Shown piece by piece: positions 1-5,591 of a stretch of DNA of 7,744 bases (its first letter is position 1; every line of letters begins with the position of its first letter). The position numbers and the translations under genes are program-made. Under the pieces are notes generated by a model. It saw only the letters and a program-made list of their open reading frames with translations. It did no database searches and had not been told where the DNA came from. The DNA comes from JAVEVH01 sp964430365 (GTDB lineage Bacteria > Patescibacteriota > Dojkabacteria > SC72), in assembly GCA_964430365.1 (NCBI GenBank), contig CAYSEU010000036.1, forward strand, positions 1 to 7,744, in the 5' to 3' direction.

Positions 1-276
1 AAAAAGAGTGGGAAAAAAGAGAAGGATGTAGAGGAGATAATAACTAAAAGTAAGAATGATGACAAAAAAGAAGAAAAAACTTTAAGAGAAATATTTGGGG
101 GAAAAGAAGAAAAAAAAGAAGAAGAACAAGAGAAAGAGCCAAGTATAGTAAATAAAGATATCTTTTTAAAAAAGTATAAGCAATTAGATCCAGACACACC
201 CTCTGGTAAAGAGAAAGACTCAGAAGAGATTAAGAAGAATGTAAGAGTATCTCTCACATCAAAGGATGAAGATTAA
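1..276 (+). CDS. C-terminal end of a Lys/Glu-rich protein (partial, unidentified)
   Basis: An open frame enters from the left edge and stops at TAA 274-276, leaving 91 residues. Roughly the first 45 are almost all Lys, Glu and Asp with few hydrophobics, so they should be a disordered, highly charged linker. A short mixed segment follows (SIVNKDIFLKKYKQLDP), then a second charged stretch and the end NVRVSLTSKDED. No catalytic motif or membrane segment is visible, so the identity of the parent protein cannot be told. The frame has no stop across the whole window portion and ends 35 bases before tRNA-Leu. The low-complexity composition makes similarity-based naming unreliable. That this is the tail of a real gene is likely; its function is unknown. 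Confidence 0.7.
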   Translation, partial: KKSGKKEKDVEEIITKSKNDDKKEEKTLREIFGGKEEKKEEEQEKEPSIVNKDIFLKKYKQLDPDTPSGKEKDSEEIKKNVRVSLTSKDED

Positions 277-292
277 GCAAGGCTTTTTAATA

Positions 293-301
293 TGATAGAA
301 T
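293..301 (+). promoter_or_regulatory. Possible extended -10 promoter element for tRNA-Leu
   Basis: TGATAGAAT reads as an extended -10 (TG, one base, then TAGAAT, one mismatch from TATAAT). It ends 10 bases before the mature tRNA 5' end, so transcription would start about four bases upstream of the tRNA. An overlapping alternative is TATGAT at 291-296. No convincing -35 hexamer lies 16-18 bases upstream, so read-through from the preceding gene is also possible. Confidence 0.35.
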
Positions 302-311
302 TCCCCCATAG

Positions 312-397
312 GCCAAGGTGGTGAAAATGGCAGACACGCTACATTCAGGATGTAGTCTTCTTAACCGAAGGTGGGGGTTCAAATCCCCCTCTTGGCA
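312..397 (+). tRNA. tRNA-Leu(CAG)
   Basis: A full class II cloverleaf can be folded by hand. The acceptor stem is GCCAAGG (312-318) with TCTTGGC (390-396), its last pair being G-U. The anticodon stem CTACA/TGTAG encloses the loop TTCAGGA, which gives anticodon CAG with U33 and G37. A long variable arm (CTTC, six-base loop, GAAG) is characteristic of Leu/Ser/Tyr tRNAs. The T arm is GGGGG-TTCAAAT-CCCCC. The discriminator base is A397, as expected for leucine. The CCA end is not encoded, so a CCA-adding enzyme is needed. It reads CUG, an uncommon codon in this AT-rich window. Confidence 0.95.
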
Positions 398-416
398 TCC
401 CAGCTATCTTATCGTG
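397..416 (+). repeat. Post-tRNA motif, copy 1
   Basis: ATCCC, an extra A, then GCTATCTTAT and CGTG start at the discriminator base of tRNA-Leu. The same string, without the extra A and with A for C near the end, lies just after tRNA-Cys (4521-4539). There is no strong hairpin and no T-run, so it is not a standard intrinsic terminator. Its role is unknown; a trailer or processing signal is one possibility. Confidence 0.55.
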
Positions 417-432
417 GTAAACGTTTGGATTA

Positions 433-2208
433 TTACTTACTCCAATACTCTATATCATCAAACCTTTGATATGGGTAATATATATTACTAATATCAGATA
501 TTTCCACACTATCTTTAACTACATAGGTATAATTAGGATGATACAGAAACATTGCAGGGGAATCTTGTGTTAAATATCTTTGGAAAAGGGAGTAATTCTT
601 TTTCCTTATATCTAACTTTGTACTCCTTCTAGCATCTTCTAAAAGTATATCTACTCTCTCATAACTATAACCTGAGATGTTTAAATCAGGGTAGTTACTC
701 TTAAGAGAATGCCATAGGTTGTACTGATCTGGATCTACAGTAGTCTCTACTTCAAACATTAGTAATTCAAAATCTCTAGTAGCTACAATTTCTTGTGTAA
801 TTTGTTTATATGAAAGAGGTTCTAAATTCAATACAATACCCTCCTGTCTCCAAAGTTCTTTTAAAGAATTAGCTAATCTCTCATTTAAATCATTATCATA
901 GTAAGAAAGAGTAAAGCTTAAAATTTTTTTATCCTCTTTTTCATAGTATCCTGTTTCCTCATTCTTAGAATACCCTAAATTATTTAATATCTTACTAGCC
1001 TTCTCTTGATTAAAGTCATATACAGAAATCTCCTTACTATCATATGCCCATGAACTTGTAGCTATCGGTCCATTCGCCAATTCCCCAGAGATATTACTCA
1101 ACTCTAATAGCTTTCTTTTCTCAGTCAAATAATTTAATGCTTGTCTAATTTCTTTTGTTTGTAATTTTTCCTTTCTTGTATTAAAGAATATCATCCTTAA
1201 TCTAGAATTTAGTGTAACTTCCTTAATACCAAATCCTGAATATTCCTCAATATATGACATATTATTTCCATTTACACCACCCATTGCATCTAATATTCCA
1301 TTCCTAAATGCTGCTTCTAGACTCTCATAGTCTGAATAGAGACGATATATAAATGTCTCTATCTTAGGAGTAACCCAGAAGTAATTAGAGGCCTTAAGAT
1401 ACACTACATTAGGTTCAGATCTATACACTTCATATGGTCCTGATCCAATGGGATATTTAGCAAAAGAACTGAAAGGTATATCTGCTAATTGCATATCTTC
1501 AAATTTATGTGCAGGAACAATATATACAGAAATAGCTTCAAAGAAAGTAGCATTACTCTCTGGTAATGTAAATCTAACCTTATCTTCAGATATCATATTT
1601 ATCTTAACATCTCCCAAAGCAGAACCAATTGTATCATATCCTAAGTTAGAAGAAAGTTCCTTTGAAATTTCGAAGGTAAAAAGTATATCCTCCATAGTAA
1701 GAGGCTCTCCATCTTGCCAAGTATGATCTAGGGAAATTACAAAATCATATGTTTTACCATCCGAAGACACTATCCAATCAATAGCGATACCATCTTGAGG
1801 TTTACCATCATTAGAGATATTTATAAATTTTTCAAATACCAATGCTTGAATATCTGCATCTACAGGATTTTGGGTAGCAAATAGGGGATTAAAAGAAGAT
1901 ATGGCACCAATATTGCCCTCTACAAATACATCCTGTTTCTCATTTGAAATGGCATTAGCAAATGTATTACTCCTAAAGAAAAAGAAAAGAGAACCTCCAA
2001 GTAAAAGAAATACAGCAATAAAACTAATAGGGGATGTCTTTTGGAAAAAGTTAGACAAATTAGAAGGATAGTTCCATAACCATCCTCTAAAACTCTCTCT
2101 TTTCTTAATACCAACCTTAATAACAGTTTTAGATGGGTTAATCCTTAGGAAAGCTTCCTTCATTGATACTAGCCTATTTTTCTTCTCAGACACTTCTGAT
2201 TTAGACAT
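433..2208 (-). CDS. Family 5 extracellular solute-binding protein (peptide/oligopeptide ABC transporter), membrane-anchored
   Basis: This 591-residue protein belongs to the DppA/OppA-type solute-binding family (SBP_bac_5), which captures peptides or similar solutes outside the membrane for an ABC importer. The family signature is clear at about 95-180: a start resembling 'SFNPL', a segment matching the family's 'lv(y/f)e.L' region, then DGKTYDFVISLDHTWQDGEPLTMEDILFTFE, matching the usual 'DGktytf.lr..v.WhDGeplta.Dv.ft'. The binding domain continues to the C-terminus. The N-terminus is unusual: about 60 basic, presumably cytoplasmic residues precede one hydrophobic helix (about 61-78). There is no lipobox cysteine, so it should be held by this helix and not as a lipoprotein. 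The ATG lies 12 bases after the secG stop, with no clear Shine-Dalgarno, suggesting cotranscription with secG. No permease or ATPase genes are in the window, so the partner transporter is elsewhere and the substrate cannot be assigned. Confidence 0.9.
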   Translation of the reverse strand: MSKSEVSEKKNRLVSMKEAFLRINPSKTVIKVGIKKRESFRGWLWNYPSNLSNFFQKTSPISFIAVFLLLGGSLFFFFRSNTFANAISNEKQDVFVEGNIGAISSFNPLFATQNPVDADIQALVFEKFINISNDGKPQDGIAIDWIVSSDGKTYDFVISLDHTWQDGEPLTMEDILFTFEISKELSSNLGYDTIGSALGDVKINMISEDKVRFTLPESNATFFEAISVYIVPAHKFEDMQLADIPFSSFAKYPIGSGPYEVYRSEPNVVYLKASNYFWVTPKIETFIYRLYSDYESLEAAFRNGILDAMGGVNGNNMSYIEEYSGFGIKEVTLNSRLRMIFFNTRKEKLQTKEIRQALNYLTEKRKLLELSNISGELANGPIATSSWAYDSKEISVYDFNQEKASKILNNLGYSKNEETGYYEKEDKKILSFTLSYYDNDLNERLANSLKELWRQEGIVLNLEPLSYKQITQEIVATRDFELLMFEVETTVDPDQYNLWHSLKSNYPDLNISGYSYERVDILLEDARRSTKLDIRKKNYSLFQRYLTQDSPAMFLYHPNYTYVVKDSVEISDISNIYYPYQRFDDIEYWSK

Positions 2209-2220
2209 TACTTACTACAA

Positions 2221-2451
2221 TTAAGAGTATTTATATAACAGAAGAGATATAGCTACTAAGAGAACAGCTAAAAATATAGTAAAGTAGTATAGGAATTTTT
2301 CTAGTCCTCTTTTGGTCCTAAATACCTCTCCACCGCCACCAAACATTTTACCTAATCCTTCCGCCCTATTTTGAAGTAATATAGATATAACAACAAGAAT
2401 GCACACAGCAATCTGAACATAAAGAAGGATATTTTGTAAGTTAGGATTCAT
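2221..2451 (-). CDS. secG: Preprotein translocase subunit SecG
   Basis: This is a 76-residue SecG, the small two-helix partner of SecY and SecE in the SecYEG protein-export channel. Helix 1 spans about 8-26 and helix 2 about 54-73. Between them is the family's conserved cytoplasmic loop: LLQNRAEGLG (25-34), the glycine-rich FGGGGE (37-42), then FRTKRGLEK (44-52). Length and topology are normal for bacterial SecG. The ATG at 2451 is fixed by a strong promoter whose -10 box ends seven bases upstream, leaving no room for a ribosome-binding site; the mRNA is probably leaderless. The gene sits between a small membrane protein (18 bases upstream) and the solute-binding protein (12 bases downstream), all in the same direction. 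Confidence 0.96.
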   Translation of the reverse strand: MNPNLQNILLYVQIAVCILVVISILLQNRAEGLGKMFGGGGEVFRTKRGLEKFLYYFTIFLAVLLVAISLLLYKYS

Positions 2452-2458
2452 AATGTCG

Positions 2459-2486
2459 ATTATACAATATTACGCAGTTTTCTCAA
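2459..2486 (-). promoter_or_regulatory. secG promoter (TTGAGA - 16 nt - TATAAT), leaderless start
   Basis: On the minus strand, -35 TTGAGA (2486-2481) is followed by a 16-base spacer and a perfect -10 TATAAT (2464-2459). Seven bases then separate the -10 from the secG ATG. With standard sigma-70 geometry, transcription begins at or one base before the A of ATG. The -35 lies inside the 3' end of the upstream membrane-protein gene, so secG can be expressed independently of it. Confidence 0.75.
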
Positions 2487-2877
2487 GGACATTTAATATC
2501 GATGTAATAAAAGAGAACGTTACACTAGCAAATATCATAGTAAGAACCTTAGTTACTTCAAAAGAGTTAATAACTAAATTCCCCGTATCTAATCCCTCAA
2601 ATGTATATGTCTCTATTTTAAAACCTGGCATAAGTCCCTCTACTAAAAAGAATACCCCTATACAAAGTAGAGTACTCATTAATAGTGTAGTTATAAAATT
2701 TTCTTTTATTGTAAGAAAATTTAATATAATTGAAGAAAGAAATATTGTAAAAGAGAAGATAAGGAAGAGAGCAATAATATATATATAATTTGAAGGTAAT
2801 ACAAAACCCCTAAAGATATTAAAAACAAAATATCCTACTAAAAGGAATTGTATTAATTTCTTTAATATTCTACTCAT
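2470..2877 (-). CDS. Small four-helix membrane protein, resembling phage-holin 4_2 / YvlD-type proteins
   Basis: This 135-residue protein is very hydrophobic, with four likely transmembrane segments at about 8-27, 31-55, 61-82 and 108-130. Helix 3 is followed by LMPGFKIETYTFEG (82-95). That resembles the 'lpGf.i..f' stretch between helices in the phage_holin_4_2 (YvlD) family of uncharacterised four-helix membrane proteins. This assignment is by pattern only and is tentative; despite the family name, such proteins are not evidence of a prophage. The ATG at 2877 is chosen because AGAGGG lies seven bases upstream, one of the few Shine-Dalgarno-like sites in the window. The gene is first in the leftward cluster with secG and the solute-binding protein. 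No catalytic residues are apparent and its function is unknown. Confidence 0.75.
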   Translation of the reverse strand: MSRILKKLIQFLLVGYFVFNIFRGFVLPSNYIYIIALFLIFSFTIFLSSIILNFLTIKENFITTLLMSTLLCIGVFFLVEGLMPGFKIETYTFEGLDTGNLVINSFEVTKVLTMIFASVTFSFITSILNVLEKTA

Positions 2878-2884
2878 ATATATA

Positions 2885-2890
2885 CCCTCT
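2885..2890 (-). promoter_or_regulatory. Shine-Dalgarno-like site for the 135-residue membrane protein
   Basis: AGAGGG on the minus strand lies seven bases before the ATG at 2877 and supports that start. It stands out because most other starts in the window have nothing comparable. Confidence 0.5.
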
Positions 2891-2910
2891 CATGTTATAT
2901 ATCTAATAGC

Positions 2911-2940
2911 ATTGTACCTATTACTAATAGATATTTGCAA
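2911..2940 (-). promoter_or_regulatory. Promoter of the leftward cluster (TTGCAA - 18 nt - TACAAT)
   Basis: On the minus strand, TTGCAA (2940-2935), an 18-base spacer and TACAAT (2916-2911) form a near-consensus sigma-70 promoter in the divergent region. Transcription would start near 2904, giving a leader of about 25 bases that contains the AGAGGG site. This contrasts with the leaderless arrangement at secG. Confidence 0.5.
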
Positions 2941-2968
2941 ACGAGAATAATATAGGATAGTACTTTAC

Positions 2969-2998
2969 TTGTTACTTAAGTTACTCTTAATGTATATT
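2969..2998 (+). promoter_or_regulatory. Possible pyruvate kinase promoter (TTGTTA - 18 nt - TATATT)
   Basis: TTGTTA (2969-2974) and TATATT (2993-2998) are 18 bases apart. The -10 ends 12 bases before the preferred ATG at 3011, predicting a leader of about five bases, too short for a ribosome-binding site. The area is AT-rich, so chance matches are easy and the call is weak. Confidence 0.35.
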
Positions 2999-3010
2999 TT
3001 AGATATATTG

Positions 3011-4435
3011 ATGAAAGAGTTTTGTAAAACAAAAATAGTAGCTACAATAGGTCCATCCTCGTGGGATTTAAATGTACTTAAAGAAATGATTAATAATGGT
3101 ATGGATGTAGCACGTATTAATGCCTCTTTTGCTGACTTTGATGAATTAGATAGAGTTTCAAGAGTGATTAGAAGTATATCCTCTAGAGTAGGTTTAATGT
3201 TAGATACAAAGGGACATAAGATAAGGGTATCTGGATTTGAGAAAGAGAAATATCTTAAAGAGAAAGATACATTAATAATAGTTTCTCAGGGATATTTTAA
3301 TAGTAATCAACTCTCAGATAAGTATATAGCTACTACATACCCTACACTCCACCAGGATATAACAAGAAATAGTATTGTGCTTTTAGATGATGGTAGTATT
3401 GTTTTAAATGTAATAGATATTAAGGGACAAGAGGTCCTTTGTGAGATAATACAGGGTGGTATCCTTAAGCCTAAAAAGACTGTTAATGTTCCCAATACTC
3501 ATTTAAATTTTCCAACTCTTAGTGATAAGGATAAAGAGGATATTAAATATGCAGTAGAGCATAATTTTGATTATATTTCTGCTTCTTTCATTAGGAATGT
3601 AACCGATGTAGCAGTAGTAAGAGAGGTAATGGGTAAGAGTAATACTAAGCTAATTGCTAAGATAGAGGACAGGGAGGGAATAGATAACTTTGATCAAATA
3701 CTAGCACTTGTCGATGGAATAATGATTGCAAGAGGAGATATGGGTGTAGAGATACCCCTACAAGAGGTTCCAGTTATCCAAAAACAAATGGTCTTTAAAT
3801 GTAGAAGTGTTGGTAAGCCTGTTATAGTAGCTACACAAATGTTAGAAAGTATGAGAGAAAATATTAGACCTACAAGAGCAGAGGTGAGTGATGTAGCGAA
3901 TGCCATTATGGATGGCTGTGATGCTGTAATGCTTTCTGCAGAGACCTCTACAGGGCAATATCCTATACAAAGTGTAACAATGATGAATGATATTGCTCTA
4001 AAAGTAGAAAATGTACTTAGACCTCAGAAAGTAGGTGGATATACCCAGGCTAGTGTAGAGACAGATGAGTTATGTAGTAGTATATTTGATCTGACAAACA
4101 ATCTTCACCTTAAGGGAATCATTGTCATATCCCAAAGTGGTAAGACATCACTTAGTTTAGCTAGACACAGACTTAATATCCCCATATGGGAAATTAGTAA
4201 TGATATACAACGAATTAGACAGAATTCCTTAGTAAGAGGAGTTAAAGGATATTACCTCAAAGATTTCCCTACTGATAGGGATAGTGCAATATTAAGTAGT
4301 GTAGAGTGTATATACTCATATGGAGAGTTGGATTTAAATGATAAAATTGCTATTATTAGTGGCAGTTCTATTAAAAACAGATCCAATAACAGTATATTAG
4401 AGATAATCAAAGTAAAAGATGTAATTGGATCTTAA
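3011..4435 (+). CDS. pyk: Pyruvate kinase
   Basis: Pyruvate kinase transfers phosphate from phosphoenolpyruvate to ADP, the last ATP-forming step of glycolysis, in the cytoplasm. The 474-residue length is normal for the short bacterial form. It opens with KTKIVATIGPSS (6-17). The substrate and cation site has R35, N37, S39, D65 and T66. A B domain spans about 74-160. The catalytic barrel continues with ASFIR (191-195), K217 and E219 in AKIED, D243 in ARGDMGVE, T275 in ATQML, and PTRAEVSDVANAI...DAVMLSAET. The C-terminal regulatory-type domain runs from about 355. Two positions are unusual: F40 replaces the His of the family's SHG motif, and H69-K70 replace Pro-Glu in DTKGPE; the Lys there is the residue associated with potassium-independent enzymes. 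ATG 3011 is preferred because it places the N-terminus where the family starts; upstream in-frame TTG 2969 and ATG 2990 would only add a hydrophobic stub. tRNA-Cys follows six bases after the stop. Confidence 0.96.
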   Translation: MKEFCKTKIVATIGPSSWDLNVLKEMINNGMDVARINASFADFDELDRVSRVIRSISSRVGLMLDTKGHKIRVSGFEKEKYLKEKDTLIIVSQGYFNSNQLSDKYIATTYPTLHQDITRNSIVLLDDGSIVLNVIDIKGQEVLCEIIQGGILKPKKTVNVPNTHLNFPTLSDKDKEDIKYAVEHNFDYISASFIRNVTDVAVVREVMGKSNTKLIAKIEDREGIDNFDQILALVDGIMIARGDMGVEIPLQEVPVIQKQMVFKCRSVGKPVIVATQMLESMRENIRPTRAEVSDVANAIMDGCDAVMLSAETSTGQYPIQSVTMMNDIALKVENVLRPQKVGGYTQASVETDELCSSIFDLTNNLHLKGIIVISQSGKTSLSLARHRLNIPIWEISNDIQRIRQNSLVRGVKGYYLKDFPTDRDSAILSSVECIYSYGELDLNDKIAIISGSSIKNRSNNSILEIIKVKDVIGS

Positions 4436-4441
4436 TCGCTA

Positions 4442-4514
4442 GGTGACGTAGCCAAGCTGGTTAAGGCCGTGGTCTGCAAAACCACTATCATGGGTTCGAG
4501 TCCCATCGTCACCT
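4442..4514 (+). tRNA. tRNA-Cys(GCA)
   Basis: The cloverleaf has acceptor stem GGTGACG (4442-4448) with CGTCACC (4507-4513), and a D arm containing AGCTGGTTAAGGC. Anticodon stem GTGGT/ACCAC encloses loop CTGCAAA, giving anticodon GCA. The T arm is ATGGG-TTCGAGT-CCCAT. The discriminator base is U (4514), the strong cysteine identity element. CCA is not encoded. It begins six bases after the pyruvate kinase stop with no obvious promoter of its own, so it is probably processed from the pyk transcript. Confidence 0.96.
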
Positions 4515-4520
4515 TCCCCC

Positions 4521-4539
4521 ATCCCGCTATCTTATAGTG
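4521..4539 (+). repeat. Post-tRNA motif, copy 2
   Basis: ATCCC, GCTATCTTAT and AGTG lie six bases after tRNA-Cys and match the sequence directly after tRNA-Leu (397-416) except for one inserted base and one substitution. This copy contains a tiny dyad, CTAT-CTT-ATAG, which the first copy does not fully preserve. There is no T-run, so it does not look like a typical intrinsic terminator. Confidence 0.55.
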
Positions 4540-4566
4540 TTCCCATTTTATTGATTTTCTTTGCTG

Positions 4567-4575
4567 TGATATAAA
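4567..4575 (+). promoter_or_regulatory. Extended -10 promoter of the acyltransferase gene, leaderless start
   Basis: TG-A-TATAAA is an extended -10 element whose hexamer ends seven bases before the ATG at 4583, so transcription should start at or one base before the start codon. No good -35 is seen at standard spacing, which an extended -10 can tolerate. No Shine-Dalgarno precedes the ATG, only a TATATAT tract. Confidence 0.6.
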
Positions 4576-4582
4576 TATATAT

Positions 4583-5584
4583 ATGAAAGAGAGAGACTTT
4601 AGTATTGATTTTCTTAGAGCTATCGCTATTCTTTTAATGACTATTACCCATGTTAATGCGCTTCTTTATCTTGGTAAAAATCCAATACTAGATATATTTA
4701 CAACAGCTGGTGCAACCCTTTGCTTTTCAATATTTCTCTTCTCCTCTGCATATGTAAATGGTCTTAAGATATTAAAAGATGGTTCATTTAAACTCAAAGA
4801 AACCTTAAACAGAGTATTGGAGATATATATGGTATATGTAATACTTGGTATTTTAGTAACCTTTGTATTAGAAGATGGTATTACTTTTGATAGGATTAAT
4901 AATATTGTACTTCTTAATCATATACCTGCTTTTACAGAATTTTTAATAGCATTCATAATATTTTCTTTTGTGCCATTACTTTTTTCAAAACAGATTAAAT
5001 ACTTAATGTCTAAACCCCTTTGGTTAATATTAATTACAGTATTAATATATATATTAGGAAGTATTGTATATACACAAATATCAAAATATACATACCCCGA
5101 TCCAATTCGAATACTCTTAGAGAATATATTTGGGTATAAATCAGTACATATTTTCCCTCTAACATACTACTTCCCTATATATTCATTTGGGATATTTCTA
5201 AGTAAGTATAAGAAGGATAGTATGTTGGTAATAATCTTAATATTCGCTATAACACTCTTTGGTGTACTTCTTTCTCTAAAACTCTCTTCTTGGTATAGGT
5301 GGCCCCCATCACCTCTTTTCCTCCTCTACGCCTTTATATATATCCCTTTAATAATGTTAATATATAGAAGATTTAAAAACATACTTTCTAAAGGTATATT
5401 TAGGCTTTTTACAAATATGGGAAGGTATCCATTAGATCAGTTTTTCATTTCTACATTTTTTGTATTTTTAGCAGTATTTGTCCTAGAACCTACTATTAAT
5501 CCTTTTTTAAGCATATTTGTTAATCTAGGAATATTTTGCCTCTTACTCCTCCACCCTATAGTATTTCGTCGTAAAATGGTATAA
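4583..5584 (+). CDS. Multi-pass membrane acyltransferase-like protein (acyltransferase 3 / OpgC-like)
   Basis: This 333-residue integral membrane protein has about ten hydrophobic segments over its whole length. It starts with SIDFLRAIAILLMTITHVNAL (7-27), closely resembling the first-helix signature 'R..D.LRg.ailL.v..H' of membrane acyltransferases (Acyl_transf_3, OpgC, DUF1624 and relatives). R12 and H23 are the matching residues, and the histidine is the expected acyl-transfer residue. Other recognisable stretches are HIPAFTEFLIAF (113-124) and RWPPSPLFLLY (239-249). Such proteins move acetyl or other acyl groups from a cytoplasmic donor onto surface glycans or lipids. The acceptor is unknown here. 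The next gene, seven bases after the stop, encodes an exported deacetylase-like enzyme, suggesting a shared surface-polysaccharide role. ATG 4583 is supported by the -10 geometry and by the position of the first-helix motif. Confidence 0.78.
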   Translation: MKERDFSIDFLRAIAILLMTITHVNALLYLGKNPILDIFTTAGATLCFSIFLFSSAYVNGLKILKDGSFKLKETLNRVLEIYMVYVILGILVTFVLEDGITFDRINNIVLLNHIPAFTEFLIAFIIFSFVPLLFSKQIKYLMSKPLWLILITVLIYILGSIVYTQISKYTYPDPIRILLENIFGYKSVHIFPLTYYFPIYSFGIFLSKYKKDSMLVIILIFAITLFGVLLSLKLSSWYRWPPSPLFLLYAFIYIPLIMLIYRRFKNILSKGIFRLFTNMGRYPLDQFFISTFFVFLAVFVLEPTINPFLSIFVNLGIFCLLLLHPIVFRRKMV

Positions 5585-5585
5585 T
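5577..5585 (+). promoter_or_regulatory. Extended -10 promoter of the deacetylase gene, overlapping the upstream stop codon
   Basis: TGGTATAAT is a perfect extended -10. The hexamer TATAAT (5580-5585) contains the TAA stop (5582-5584) of the acyltransferase gene and ends six bases before ATG 5592, placing transcription start exactly on the A of the ATG. No good -35 is apparent. The gene can therefore be transcribed as a leaderless mRNA as well as by read-through. Confidence 0.65.
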
Positions 5586-5591
5586 GTAGGT

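Noticed and set aside
398..432. Intrinsic terminator between tRNA-Leu and the convergent solute-binding protein gene
   Set aside because: No stable hairpin followed by a T-run on either strand; the eight-base palindrome AAACGTTT (419-426) alone is too short.
1448..2114. Short open frames on both strands inside the solute-binding protein gene
   Set aside because: The solute-binding protein has recognisable family motifs along this stretch; the others are frame shadows.
2453..2788. 111-codon open frame on the plus strand
   Set aside because: It is antisense to the four-helix membrane protein gene, which has a promoter, an AGAGGG site and operon context. The plus frame shows no domain features.
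2470..2877. Prophage remnant, suggested by holin-like appearance of the 135-residue protein
   Set aside because: No lysin, integrase or structural phage genes nearby, and the holin-4_2-type family is widespread in bacterial chromosomes.
2969..3010. Upstream in-frame starts (TTG 2969, ATG 2990) for pyruvate kinase
   Set aside because: They would add a hydrophobic stub not seen in the family and would overlap the likely promoter; ATG 3011 fits the usual N-terminus.
3307..3906. Two minus-strand open frames within pyruvate kinase
   Set aside because: They are antisense to strongly conserved pyruvate kinase motifs.
301..4522. TTCCCCCAT occurring just before tRNA-Leu (301-309) and just after tRNA-Cys (4514-4522)
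   Set aside because: Only nine bases, with a homopolymer C-run and in different positions relative to the tRNAs; most likely chance.
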